This document shows positions 21,872 to 34,050 of a stretch of 64,000 bases of DNA, piece by piece (the stretch's first letter is position 1; the number at the start of each line of letters is the position of its first letter). Source of the stretch: Bryum argenteum (lineage: Eukaryota; Streptophyta; Bryopsida; Bryales; Bryaceae); contig CM073321.1 in assembly GCA_037043015.1 (NCBI GenBank), forward strand, positions 30,730,101-30,794,100, written 5' to 3'. The notes beneath the pieces are model-generated. The model saw nothing but the letters and a program-made list of their open reading frames with translations. It searched no databases and had not been told where the DNA came from. The position numbers were made by a program, and so were the translations under genes.

Positions 21872-22206
21872 TATATACACAAAATGGTAAATACGACTTA
21901 CGGTAATACAATCACACTTAGATTGCACCAAGCCAAATACATTACCAAATAATGTAAGTTTATCAATATAGAGAGAAGTAAACTCAAAATAAAGAGCACG
22001 TTTTATCAATATAGCAGAATATTCTCAAAATAAGAAGACGGAGTAATGAATATACAAACTATACTTAATCAAAAAGAAGAATTCATTCAAAATACAAACA
22101 ATAATTAACACAAATTTACTAAAGGGGGAAGGTTTATTGATTGAAAAATCCAGAAAACAAATTATTGGTGTAATTGTAGACCTCCTAAAGTAAAGCCCAA
22201 AAAAAT

Positions 22207-22693
22207 CTAAATAGTACTACGTGGACGTGCATCACCAAAAGCCTCATTTCTGTCACGCTTCCCAACAACTCGGGGATAGTCTCCTTCAAAGGATAGTCCC
22301 ACACGGGCGATTGTAGTTCGCAAAGGATCATTTAGGTTGACGGGAGCTAAATCGCAGGGTACACCTAGGGCCGTAGAATGACTTGAGATATCGGGAATCC
22401 GTGCCACGGTGCCTGTCGCTGTATCCGGGATGTTATCACGTGAAGCCGCCACCATTCGACTCGGTACATTGACGTAACTATCAACAACATCATCATCATC
22501 ATCATCATCCATGACGTCTTTGGTGTAGTCCACAGCAGATGCGTCATCTCGAGCAAGATATATGTACCGCCCTCGCTCCAACTCCGAGAGTGTCCTCGAC
22601 CCCTCACTATTGTAAGAGGGATCTGACATCATAGAGGGACCCATTGGGGGAATATCATTCAGGAAGGCACTTTGTTGTCCATCGCTGAAAACC
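22207..22693 (-). CDS. Element B small acidic protein (gene 3)
   Basis: The exon starts after a TTATGATATTCAG acceptor (first base about 22,692) and is open to the stop at 22,207, about 160 residues. It reads VFSDGQQSAFLNDIPPMG and continues with an acidic run encoded by an ATC/GAT microsatellite (MDDDDDDDVVDS). The C-terminal half contains GLSFEGDYPRVVGKRDRNEAFGD. The A-type counterpart at 49.6-50.5 kb shares the DxxxDDNVVDS pattern. No enzymatic motif. It could be the last exon of the FCP1-like gene upstream or a separate gene. Confidence 0.5.
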
Positions 22694-22880
22694 TGAATAT
22701 CATAAAAACAAACACTAAATCTTTAAAAGACATTCTAATGGTAGACTCACTAGAACAATTGAAAGTGGCAATTCGCAAATCCAAGACTACAAAATGGTGA
22801 TGATCTGACCAGACATTAGAACACTAAGTCAAGGAGAAAGCAAAGAAACAAATTTTAACCAATACCGTAAATGAAAGTAA

Positions 22881-23900
22881 TCACGACATAGTTCTTCCAT
22901 TTAATAGGAGCTGGTTCCACACATAGGGCAAATTCCGAGACATAATGCCGTACAACTCGGAGTCCTTGGACAAGTCATTGTGAGAGGGTCTACTAGTCAT
23001 AACTTGACGGAAGTTCTGCGGACCTCTCAAATGTACGGCAAAACAAAACTCGTGGATTAATTTCAGTAGATAAGAGTCTGAGGGTGGACCCACATGTGAA
23101 TGGACCCAAGGATCAGCAAAGAGAGTGTTCAGTGGAGGAACAACCATACAAGCCGCAGGATTGCTATCGACCATAATAAAGTTCTGGGCGTTGAAATTAG
23201 CATCCCTTCTAGTGAAGAGACGTCGACGTGGATATTTAAGTAAGATAGGATTAGTCGTGCCAGGGTACATGGCCGTCGTGTAATTCTTCAGCAAGAGACC
23301 GTTGCAGGAGTTTGAGGCGAGTATGATTTGCGGAACGGCAACAGTTCTAGAGAAAAGGAAGTTGCAAAGACCGTCGACTACTTCAGGTTGAAGGGTACTC
23401 CAAACGTGGATATGGCAGAAACGGTCTAACACATTGAGGAATGGTGTAAGTCCAGGACGACAGTATACTACCGTGTCAGCAACTACGGTGGGGATAGTTG
23501 ACGAAAGAACAAGAGGGTGTTTGGGATCGGGAAAAATAAGGTACTGGGATGGGGCTTGAGACACAGGGGTAGTGGATCAAAGGACACTGTTCAACTCCAA
23601 CACCACATTCAACCACTTGGGCATGGACCGGTGTCCATTGAATGATGGCACAGGCGGTAGGCGTTGACCGAGGGTTGTAGGGAAAGTCTTGCTTGAAGAT
23701 TTGGACAATCTAGCCTGCAGCACGACAAATGACAATAGTGGATGATATCAAAACAAGAGTGTTACCTTGTGAAATGCTGAAGCATGCAAATGACTGCTCG
23801 GAGTGATTGAGGACCGGACCACCACACCGACGCACAGCTCAAGGTGGTCGGTGGGGGTTCTGGTGGCAAGCGGACGGAACAAGGTACTCAGAGGCGCGGC
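22881..23900 (-). pseudogene. Element B FCP1/NIF-like HAD protein, catalytic Asp lost
   Basis: Two exons: 23,900-23,766 (after CTTTTATCAG, ending at GTAACA) and 23,714-22,881 (after GCTGCAG). The second reads KWLNVVLELNSVL, a TGA, then VVYCRPGLTPFLNVLDRFCHIHVWS and IMVDSNPAA. This is the order of the FCP1-homology fold: motif I (normally DxDGT), the RPGL segment, VVxWT-type strand and the DDSP motif. Motif I here is ELNSV, so the nucleophile is replaced by Glu, and DDSP reads VDSNP. With the TGA inside motif I this copy cannot be a normal phosphatase. The A-type homologue (48.3-49.3 kb) keeps more of the motifs. FCP1-type enzymes act on the RNA polymerase II CTD. That role here is inference. 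Confidence 0.65.
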
Positions 23901-23992
23901 CTGATAAAAGAATGACGATATTTAGCGCCAAGAATGAGGGAGAATGACGCGGACGCAGTGCAGACGCAAGTGATAAAATAAAAAGTCTTCAT

Positions 23993-23998
23993 TTTATT
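23993..23998 (-). terminator. Poly(A) signal AATAAA after gene 1 of element B
   Basis: AATAAA on the minus strand, about 80 bp past the gene 1 stop (24,076) and about 90 bp before the FCP1-like exon. The A-type element has AATAAA in the equivalent gap (48,198). Confidence 0.5.
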
Positions 23999-25674
23999 GA
24001 ATGGGGGGTCACTATATGGTACTATCTACAATCGTGGCACACCATCCAATAATTTGAAGACTAACTCGCAAGACCTACTCGCCGTCTTCAATGTCGGACT
24101 CCTATAAAACAAGGAGCGCCGGCTTTAAGAATTATTACAAAATGAAAAATCATTCAAGCAGAGCAATAATATGAGCAGATGCTCATCAACGAGATAAACA
24201 GAAATTTAGGTCGACCCCACCTAAACAAGATTTGCAACAATTGATAAGAAGCTCACCGTGGGATTAGTCGCAGGTACTGAGTCCAGTTCGTTGATCGCAG
24301 AGACAAGGGAGATTGGGGCACCTTGAACCGCTCTTTGTACATCTTCCTGCAAGTCTTGACTATCCTCGGGAACCTCATGCACGGAGGTAGCACCATCAAG
24401 AAGATCTTCATTTGCTCGTCCGTGGTCGCTTGCCTCGTAGTCCACGTCGTCATTTCGCTGGTCTGGCGTCTCGAGAGGATGAACGCCATCGTTCTCCCCT
24501 TGCTTGGCGATATCAGCTTCCGAACGAGATGGGTCACTAATGACCTCCTCAATAACAACGTCGGGTACTGGCGTAGCCGGAGCAGGAAGAATGCAGGCTA
24601 GAACTGCAGGATTCGGTTTAGCTGCGAGTTCGGGTGGAGTTTGGCTGGTGGAAGTCGAAGGCCTACAGATAGCCAAAGTAGGCTGATTGACGGGGTTGTA
24701 GGAGGCAAGGGGAAGGGCCACCTGTGCTATCTGCGTCAACAAGACCCTCAAATCGCTCAAATCGCCAAGAACTTTGGAATTTGAGTTCTCCAAATTCGCA
24801 AACTTCGACTCGACTTTGAGTTGATCCTCTTGCCGTTGCTCGTCCAACCTTGCAAGATCTGCAATTCTTTGCGCCTCCCGTCTTGCATTTGCGGCTTCTT
24901 CTTCAGCTCGTTTTGCAGCCCTTCTCTCTTCCTTTTCCTTCTCACGCAGGGCACGCTTGGCATCCTTCGAGAGTGGAACGGGAATGTTCGACTCAATCTT
25001 GACTCGCGACTGTGAAGTTCCACCCTTCTCTTGCGGACCGAGACCAAGATTGATAAGTGGATCGTTAGCCTCTTTTGCTGGCGTGGGGGAATCCGGCTCA
25101 CCCGAGAAATCGAAAAATGGAGTCTCCACCTTCTCAGCAGGGTCGTCAGCGTGAGTATTCCAAACACCCTTCTTCAGCAAAGGGAGGTACCGTCCGCGTA
25201 CAGGGGCAGGAGCAGGTAATGCGAGCACAAAAGACGGCGGAGGCGGGGATGATTCTCTTGCAGGTGGCGCAGGCGGGGATGGCTCTCTTGCAAGTGTCGG
25301 AGGCGGCGTTGATCCCCTTTGTACTGCTGGATCTGACAATGGGGCTTGCATAGGAGCCGGGGAGGATACGACATCATCTCCCAAATTCATAGCAGAGGGA
25401 GCGATATTGTTATCCTCGTCAGACCTTGCAATACCCTCCTCGGCACCCTCTTTGGCGTTCTCTTCGTCAGAACTATCGGAAGTAGGCGCATCTCTGGGCA
25501 ACCTCTCTTGCCCGAGAACGAGGTCCTCCTCCGAATCAGACCCGAAAACATCATTTGCAACCTTGGTGCGGGTCTCTCGACGATGATTGGAGTTGTCTTC
25601 TTCATTATCATCGTCGCTAAGAGTTTTGGGGAGGCCCGTGGAGGCGAGTGTCTCCTCAAGGAGTGTAGGGGGAT

Positions 25675-25697
25675 TTAGGTCGATGCGACCTAAACCC
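25675..25697 (-). repeat. B-type palindrome inside the gene 1 coding sequence
   Basis: A full B-type palindrome (TTTAGGTCG, one spacer triplet, CGACCTAAA) is read in frame as GLGRIDLNPP in the exon that starts near 25,784. Parallel to the in-frame A-type palindromes at 47.26-47.7 kb. Confidence 0.75.
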
Positions 25698-26382
25698 CCA
25701 CCGCGGGCCAAGGAGCCGCGACGCTCGACCAATGGAAGAACTTCATCAACGTCGTCATCAGGCCAAGATTTATCAGCAGGTTCCTGTAAACAGGATCGAT
25801 GCTCTGGATGGGCTCAATGCTTAGAGCCCGCACGCCGTAAGGCCCACTAGGTACGCGACCACGACCACGACCACGCCCACACCCACCACGACCACCGGAT
25901 GACCGAGCGCCACCAGACGACGGATTACTACCACAAGCACGGCCACCAGACGATGGACGACCACCACGAGCAACACCAGCAGACGACGGATCGCCACCAC
26001 CAGCAAGCGACGGATCCCCACCACCAACAGACGATGGTTCGCCATCAGGAGCCACGGCAGGAGAGGATGCCTCACCACGACGAGCACGACCACCAAAATA
26101 CGATGCCTCCCCACGACCACGACGAGCAAATCCGGTAACCCCAGCCTGAGGCGAGCAGCCAGGCTTCGGACCACGAACCCAATCTGGATTCACATAGGCG
26201 TCCACACAGAAGTTGTTCGGATCGAGATTAAAACTACTTTCTCGGACGGCTATATACTTACCCAACTCATCTTTGTCCTCGTAGACCATATGAGTCTGAA
26301 GATTAAGCATCTGCGAAATGAAAATACAAAGTTAGTCCACTAAGAAGAACAGAAGAGCAGATGTGAACTTGACAAAAACAGA

Positions 26383-26551
26383 CATTTAGGTGGCATCGAC
26401 CTAAACGCCCAAAACAGTGTCAAGTCTAAAGAACGCCATGTAAATCTAGTGTACATTAGATTGAGCTGAAATAAATTGACAAGTAAAACAGAAGAGCAGA
26501 TGCGAACTTGACAAAAACAGGCATTTAGGTGGCATCGACCTAAACGCCCAA
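26383..26551. repeat. Two B-type palindromes around the exon 3/4 intron
   Basis: Near-identical units at about 26,380-26,408 and 26,521-26,549 (ATTTAGGTGGCATCGACCTAAACGCC), about 141 bp apart, within a direct repeat (AGAAGAGCAGATG...CTTGACAAAAACAG) surrounding each copy. Confidence 0.8.
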
Positions 26552-27954
26552 AGGAATGACAAACTTACAATTCCTGCAAGCATGGGCTTTGTTCCACCCA
26601 TGATCGACTGAAATCTGTTTCCTGGAACTGTAAACATTCGTAGTACGCAAATGTAAAACTCCAAGCGCAACTCATTGTCGTTGATGCAGAAATCGAACTC
26701 CCTGTAAGCTCTTGGTTTCTGATACAGGAGCAACTCCGGGGCATAGAATACCTCTGGAATTTCATCGAATACCTCCGATACCTGGTGGATTCTCTTCAGA
26801 AGAAACAAGAGTGGAATGTGGTGTTTGTCCACAACCTTCCCCTCCAAGTTACCGTTGAGACGCTCATTGTTCGCGGGAGCGTAGTGAACTGCCTTCGACT
26901 TGTACAAATCCTTGAAAGCGTTGAAATATACGACGGCCTGGCAATGACGATCGGTAGTCTCCGTAATAATAAGCCAGACGTCAGGATTCTTGATGGAGGG
27001 GTCATACACAGAATCCTTCCAAGCATTCAGGAAGTCCTTAAAGTAGACATTCGAAATATCATCCCCTCTGCTACTATGGCCCGGGACGCATCTGAGGTCG
27101 ATAATGTCCATAATGCCCAACGCGCATCTTCCATCGTCCCAAGTATACCCATCATCCCAGCCAACGAATTGAAACGTCTCAGCATCAAGCATTCTTGTGT
27201 GAAGTTCCGGGGTTGGCAGCGAAAAATCCCCTTTCAATTCCAAAAACTTCTTGAAGAACTCCGCAGCGTACTCGGAGATCTCTTCAGAACTCTTGTTCTT
27301 CGTCCTCTTCTGGGCGGTAGTCGCTGAAGAACATGTCCCCGGGCACGGAAAGGAGCATCGACATGGTCTGCCGATTGACGTTGTAATCGAACTTGAAAAG
27401 CTTCCACTTTTCAACCACAAACTCGTCAGCACTGTCGAATAACCCCAGTGCTGGCCTGATGTTGTGGAACTCTCTTGCAACGCATTTCTTCCTCTTGCGC
27501 TTCTCCAGCCACACCTTTATCGAAACGCACTCCCAGTAGTTCAGCTTCGGTTTCTTCAAGGACACCTTGGGATACGGTAGGTCCCGGTCCGGAGTCCTAT
27601 TCAGAAGATGAAGCGCTAGTGTCTTAAAGTCGTGCTCCTCAAATCCAGACATTTGCCTGAAGGTATCGCGAGTCAAGACGATGTCCTTATGTTTTGACTC
27701 CCAGTCAAGAGCCCGGTTGAAAGGCTCGCAAGTGTCGGGGTCGATCAACATTCCAATCCCGACTACAATGATAAGTTCGGACCACAGCTGGTACACCTCC
27801 TCAGAAGCGGTGATGATTTCTAATTCGTTGAGGAGGTCCGCAGGCTTCAAGAGCTTGTCGAGAGATTTCGTGTTGATACTCATGAAGCGTTTCACCATGG
27901 CCTCTTCAAAATCCTGAAGAAAAAAGAGCGACATCAATTCAAGAATATGACGGG

Positions 27955-28080
27955 ATGATCATTTAGCTCGAGTCCAGCTAAACGCACGAAATTTAGGTCG
28001 AGTCTAGCTAAACGCACAGAATTTAGCTCGCATCGACATAAACACCTGAAATTTAGGTCGCGTCGACCTAAACGCCACAA
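27955..28080. repeat. Four B-type palindromes in the exon 2/3 intron
   Basis: Four copies at about 30-bp spacing (27,959, 27,991, 28,021, 28,052). The last is perfect: TTTAGGTCGCGTCGACCTAAA without its final base shift. They fill most of the intron between 28,118 and 27,914. Confidence 0.85.
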
Positions 28081-29494
28081 ATCAAGCAGATCAAATTACA
28101 AGAAAATGCAGGACTTACCTCATAGTTCTTTCGAGCGATAGCTTGCTCGATCGTTTCCCGACCAGACTTGGGCTTTGCACCACACTTCGCGGGCGACCCG
28201 TATTCTATATAAACACTTCTCGCGGCCAATATGTTTGTGGCCCACGATGGTGTGAATGTTCCCGCATTGTTGGTCTTGTTCGCCATGATTGACACGTCCA
28301 TGGTCATCTTCGCGTCTGAATGCCAAACAATATGAGCCCGCCAAGTCTTCAAGGCGGTAGTTTTATCGGCTGAGATTCTAGCCTCCTTGATAAGCTCCTT
28401 CGCAGCTTCGACGTGATGTTGCCCATCGATCACACGGAAGTTGCACTTTGACTTGAGCAGTGCATCCCAGTCCCAAGTCGCAGGAGCCACAGTGATGATG
28501 GGCATGATGATGATGGTCTGCCTTGAATTCAAATCGATCGAATTCGTCAGGATATTCTTGTAATGGACAACTCCAGCGGACTCAAGTTTTCGGACGATGA
28601 AGCGCGCATCAGCTTTCTCGAGGAGATCGATGTCCACATTGACAAGAGCCGAGTCCTTGCCAAAAACGTAACAAGGCTCGCACTTTTCCCAGAAGTCCTT
28701 CAGAGTCTTACTTGCAGCTTCGTAGTCGATGTCCTTCTCGGTTGTGGCATGCTTGATTGAAGGATTCATGTACGTAATTGTACTGCCTGCCAAATTACTC
28801 TTGATTCTCTTGGCCTGCTTAACTGGCGAGGGGTTCGAGTTGCGGCGTTTCTGCGAAGGCGTAGGAGTTACCTCAATGGAGGCCATACCAGATCGCGCTG
28901 TTCCTGACCCGGTACCCTTCTCAAAAGCAGGCATGAGTGCTTCCTTGCGGGTGCTTTGCCTTTCGCCTTGCTTCTCTCGTAGTCGTTCAGAGCACTCCAG
29001 ATATGCATGCAATACTGCTGGTACGTCTGCACAAATTTCTTCGGAGAGCTCACATTCAGTATTCCACCGACGATGTGGTCTACGAGCCCCGCCTCCATCT
29101 TCTCGACCATGTAACCCTTGATAGTGTCGTGCGAGTATCGCACTTCATTCGAAGGAAAGACGATGGTGAAGACGAATCCACGAACGTAGGTCACCATCAG
29201 CGTGATGAGAAGGTGTGACTCCTCATAGTTCACCGCGTAAATGAAAGTGTCGTTGCAGAATGGGAGATGGGTAGGATTAGTTCCAGACTGTTGAAACAGG
29301 TGGAAAATTCCTTTCTCCTTCGAGTACAAGGACCACGACACAATGGAATTTGGCTTAGGAGTCCACAACATGCCGTATTGCTCGACGTCCCCGACAGCAG
29401 AGGCAAGTACATCTGTAGGCTCGACAACAAGGGGCTCCAGGTATCCTTCAATAGTACTAAGGTCAAACGGTACCTGATTTTAAAGAAGCAACAA

Positions 29495-30535
29495 GATGTG
29501 CGTTTAGCAGGCATCTACCTAAAAGATGTGCGTATAGCAGGCATGTACCTAAAAGTCGTGTGTTTAGCAGGCACCTACCTAAAAGATGTGCGCTATGAAG
29601 TCATCTACCTAACATCTACTGGATATGAATTTAAACAAACGATCAGAATTTAAAAACAAACCATTAAAGTACAAGAAAAATTCATACCTGATTGTCAAGA
29701 GGTTCATCCTGACTCCTAGAACGGATGTCCCTCTCTGCGGGAGCGGGAACGATTGTAGCAGTCTGTTTGGTGCGAGCCATGTCTGCAATTCAGCGCAATA
29801 ACTGTGCGTTTAGCAGGCATCTACCTAACAGATGTGCGTTTTGGAGGCAGCTACCTAAAAGATCTGCGTTAAGCAGGCAGCTACTTAGAGATGTGCGTTT
29901 AGCAGGCATCTACCTAAAAAAGGTGTGTTTAGCAGGCACCTACCTAAAAGATGTGCGCTATGAAGTCATCTACCTAACATCTGTGCATTTGGAAGGCAGC
30001 TACCTAACAGTAGTGTTTTAAGGAGGCAGCTAAGTAAGAGGTGTGCGATAAGGGGGCAGCTCCCTAAAAAATGTGCATTTAGCAGGGAGCTACCTAAAAG
30101 CTGTGGGTTTAGCATGGTGCTACGTAAAACATGTGCGTTTATCAGGGAGCTAGCTAAAAGATATGCGTTAAGTAGGCATGTACGAAACATTTGTGCGTTA
30201 AGGAGGCAGCCACGTACGAGCTATGCTTTAAGGAGGCAGCTACGTAAAAAATGTGCATTTAGCAGGGTGCTACCTAAAAGCAATTCGTTTAGAAAGCAGC
30301 TACATCAATGGTGTGCGTTTAGAAAGCAGCTACCTAAAAGCTGTGCGTTTGAAAAGCAGCTATCTAAAAGCAGTGGGTTAAGCAGGCAGCTACCTAAAAA
30401 GTGTGCGTTTAGTAGGTAGCTACCTAAAAGCTGTGCGTTTAGCTCGTGAAATTGGAGATACCAATTTTTGCGACCTAAAAGATGTGCGTTTAGCTCGTAA
30501 AATAGGAAATACCTGATTTTGCGACCTAAATGCAC
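29495..30535. repeat. 30-bp repeat array, about 34 units
   Basis: Unit about 30 bp, GTGCGTTTAGCAGGCAGCTA followed by CCTAAAAGAT, itself a degenerate B-type palindrome (TTTAGC...CCTAAA). Units vary by point changes and spacing is regular. Coding exon 1 of gene 1 (29,780-29,688) sits inside it, so the array occupies the flanking introns. Not a CRISPR: no unique spacers and eukaryotic setting. The mirror array is at 37,965-38,900. Confidence 0.85.
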
Positions 30536-30862
30536 ATACATCGACCTAAATGCACAATGTAAAATGTAGAGCGCGGAGAGTCGAAAAATGCAAGATCAGA
30601 TTGGAATTGAAATGCAAATGCGTAAGAAATCGGGATCACGTATGCAAATTGCGTACCTGCTAAGAGTGGAGAGAGGAAAAGCAAGCGTGCTTGAAATGTT
30701 GAGACCCTAGCCGCAAATCAGAAATCAAAACAAGAACGACCTAATCGCAGCAGAAACCCCAGTCAATCGCAGCAGTAGAAACCCCAGCTCAAACGCAGCT
30801 CAATCGCAACAGTAAAAACCCCAGCTCATTCGCAGCAAAAACCCCAGCTCAATCGCGCTAAG
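30430..30862 (-). promoter_or_regulatory. Inverted promoter arm, left
   Basis: About 430 bp that recur inverted at 37,610-38,060 with only scattered differences. Shared parts: repeated GATTGAGCTGGGGTTTCTAC units, TGATTTGCGGCTAGGGTCTCA, CTTTTCCTCTCTCCACTCTTAGCAG followed by donor GTACGC, then TTTTTCGACTCTCCGC. The shared donor implies a non-coding first exon spliced across the repeat array to the coding exon. Confidence 0.8.
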
Positions 30863-30939
30863 AGGGAGACGTAGAACACCAGCAAGAAGACCGCGACGAT
30901 CGGCACAAATGCTCGAAGGTGGGAGGACGTGCGACGACA

Positions 30940-31325
30940 AGAAGAACGAATGGCGAGGAGATCGAAGAAGGAATGGCGAGGAGCACGAAGAAGCAATGGC
31001 GAGGAGCACAAAGAACAAATGGCGAGGAGCTGAGTGGGAGGAGCGGCGAACGGCAATGCGAGCGAAAAACAGCGAGAGTGTCGGCGGGGCGCTCGCGCGG
31101 GAGATGTCGGCGACCCCGCCGACTGCCCAGGGTATGGGCCACGTGGCGGCTGCTTGGGCTGCCCCACGAACATTAGGCGGCAATGGGCCGCTGCCCGGGC
31201 TGCCCCTGAGTGCCCGCAGCCCGTCCGTGATGGGGCAGCGCTGCCCGGGGTGCCCTGGCTGCCCCGTGGTGTCCGCTGCCCTTACAGGATGGGGCAACAC
31301 TGCCCGGTGTGTTCGCTGCCGTAGT
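30940..31325. repeat. GGCGAGGAG tandem repeats and GGGCAGC-rich block
   Basis: 30,946-31,035 has about four to five units of AATGGCGAGGAGCACGAAGA. 31,105-31,325 is GC-rich with many GGGCAGC/GCTGCCC words and a palindromic CTGCCCGGG. A similar GCAGC-rich block faces it across the core at 37,360-37,600. ORFs here are composition artefacts. Confidence 0.65.
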
Positions 31326-33966
31326 ATTGTAATTTTTTTGTTTTTTTAATTACTACAGTTTGTTAAATTCAAACACTGTAATTCACAATATTTATTTTTG
31401 TATGTTCTTTTTTGCACTTCCATTACTTACAAAATGTCCAAATTTATTAATTTCTAATTCTTAGAATATTCTCTAGACCACTTTACTGCACTTTTTGAGA
31501 TTTATTTAACCCAAAGAGTCCAAACAAGCGGATTATTATCGAACCTCATTTTTGAAGAGCAATAAGCAAATTATATAAGTTACTTTTTTATTTATTTTGT
31601 AACCTATTTGAAGTTTGTTAAGTCATAAACGCCATTCAATTCTCAAGATTCTAATTGATTTGTTAGAATGATTGTTCCGAATTAGCCTTCAATCACAAAT
31701 ACGACAAAGTTTCCTTATTCTAAGATTATTCGGCGTAATTATTATGGATTCTTATTATTTACTTCTACTTTATTACGATTTTATCATATAATATTTGATT
31801 TTAGTCAAAGATAACTGTTTCTAATTACTAACTAAGAAAATTACATTCCTACCTGGTTTGGTTATTAATCAGGTCTAGTTCGAGTTGTAAAATTTGCAAG
31901 TTCATACAATAAAGTATAATTAATGATATGCATTCAAGAGAAGAGAACTCTTGTTTTTGGGTTTCCAAGCCTAAAGCATGTATTACAATTGCAAGCAATT
32001 ATGTGAAATGAAAAATAATATTTGATGATTTTATTTTTTCATGGTTAAATCTTAGGAGATCCTTAACAACTTTGTAATGTGTAGTTTTTTGTTTCCAATG
32101 ATTTTGATATTGGATTTGCAATGATGTTTTGCCAACAGTAAAAATGAAGAATGTATGATACTTGAAAAACTATATCTCTCTCATCCACTGTTAGAATTCA
32201 ACTTAATTTTTTGAAATGGCCTCCAATGTTTTGAAATGTTCAGTAGTTTCTACGATTGCATGACTTTTATTTCAGCCAAGAAATTTTTTTGATGTATTTT
32301 TGTTAAATAAAACTCATAAAGATAAATGCGAACAACTTAATCTCATTGGTTATAATTTCATTGCAATACGTATATTAGTAGCAATTTTACAACATAGTCT
32401 AAATAATAAAATTTTGCAATTTATTTTTGATATTAATAAGTTATGATCTTCCAATTTATAAGACCTCAAATATTGGTCCACAATATCTTCGATAAGTCTA
32501 TTACAAGTTTGTACGATTTAACTTCTAATAGCTTCTAATGGTTTTTATCTAAAACAATTTCTATAAAAATGTGCTATTTTGCTAAAAATAGCCCCGATCG
32601 TTAAGAAGTTAAGTTCAAAATATCAATTTAGAGTTCTCTATTTGATTTGCTAAATTGTTCGAATTACCTTTCAATCCCAAACACAACAAAGTTTAAATAT
32701 TATAATAATTTGTTCTATTTTACGTAAATATTAAGGTTCCTCATTAAGTACTTCTAGTCTATTTTGATTTAATCATATAATGACTAATTTTAGCCAATCA
32801 TAACTATTTACAAGTACTACTTAAAATAATAACATTTTAGATTAATTTAAAAGATTATACACATCTTAATTACCTATAAAACAAATGATAGTTAATTTAC
32901 AAACATTGTTCGAATACATTCAATTCAAAATTTACGATTATAATACAGTTTTTAAGACGATGCTTCATCATAATTATGTTGTTCATATTGTATAAAACAT
33001 CTAAGTTTTTCTTCTAACTTCTCGAGTTTTAAGCATTTTAAATATCGTCATTTCATATAAATTATTACATATAATTGCTTTATTCATTTGTTTTTGTCAA
33101 AATTGTATCATTTTTATATAGTCATTATTAGCTGGAATTCAACTGTCTTTGCTGTTATTAATATATTTGTAACTACACGTCTACTATAGTTGTATGCTTA
33201 ATATTTTAATTGTTTGCTATAAAATGAGTTACATAAATTAAACTCAAAAAAAAAAAATACAAAAATAACACTTTTATTTCATTTTTTTAATATATTTTGA
33301 ATGTTTAAACTGTTATTACATTTACATTCTACTTTTTCATTCCTTACTTATTTATTAATGTTAGTTATATAAATTGCATTCATAACATTACATATAGATG
33401 CAATTATGTATATAATATTTCTTTGCATTTCTACAGTTCTTTTAATTTTTTTTAATAATAATCATAACATGATACTTACCTAGCCAAATAATGGAATTTT
33501 TCTATTTGTTTCATTAATCTATTTTATCATTATTTTTAAATATTTTGTTCATTTTGAACAGTATTAATCAGAATGAACCGTATAGATGTAATACTGATAT
33601 AATTTTAGATATTAGATTTTATAATCTATACACGCTAATTTTTAGTTTAATCAAAATTTATAATTTTTCTTAGTTTTTAATTTGCTATTTTACTTCTTTT
33701 TTTGAAATTTGTATCGATGTATATTTTTGACAATAGAGTAAAATAGTTTATTTGTTTCATAAAAGTATGGATATTTCAATATTACATTTCTCTAAGATAC
33801 TAGTTATTTAATTTTAATTGCAAAATTGATCAACATTCAATCTATATTGAATATATTCGCAAGCATTTACAATTAGAATAAGTTTTAAATGAAAAAAATC
33901 CTAATAAATTACATTTCTCCTTTTTCTGAACATGATTTCTTGGTTTTTTTTCGTTTTTATATGCGA

Positions 33967-34050
33967 CGGTGTATATCAAACAAGGAACGGTGTATATCAA
34001 ACAAGCAACGGTATATATCAAATGAGCAACAGTGTATATCAAGCAAAAAC
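33967..34050. repeat. Four tandem 21-bp units
   Basis: Units of CGGTGTATATCAAACAAGNAA, the first two nearly identical and the fourth diverged. Confidence 0.75.

Larger units (their letters stand above)
24076..29780 (-). pseudogene. Element B gene 1: large protein with H3-like N-terminus, DGQH/ParB-like motif, RGG and coiled-coil regions
   Basis: Inferred exons (minus): 29,780-29,688 (MARTKQTATIVPAPAERD); 29,473-28,119, with a basic region KRRNSNPSPVKQAKRIK and NFRVIDGQHHVEAAKELI; 27,913-26,569; 26,310 to about 25,853, Gly/Arg/Ser-rich; about 25,784-24,257, acidic and Pro-rich then coiled coil (RALREKEKEERRAAKRAEEE); 24,102-24,076 (ESDIEDGE stop). Junctions have GT-AG ends. Exons 2 and 3 each need one frameshift (near 28,940 and 27,300). 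The DGQH segment resembles ParB/sulfiredoxin-like and DndB-like proteins (DGxHR..A), with R replaced by H. Total length would be about 1,600 residues. Function unknown. DNA or chromatin binding is inferred. Same exon order in the A-type element. Confidence 0.7.

Noticed and set aside
29495..30535. Array of 30-bp repeats that superficially looks like CRISPR
   Set aside because: Head-to-tail units without unique spacers, eukaryotic intron setting, and a mirror copy at 38 kb.
30800..31350. Several overlapping ORFs on both strands in the GC-rich promoter arm
   Set aside because: High GC opens all frames. The mirrored arm at 37.4-37.6 kb does not preserve any of these proteins.
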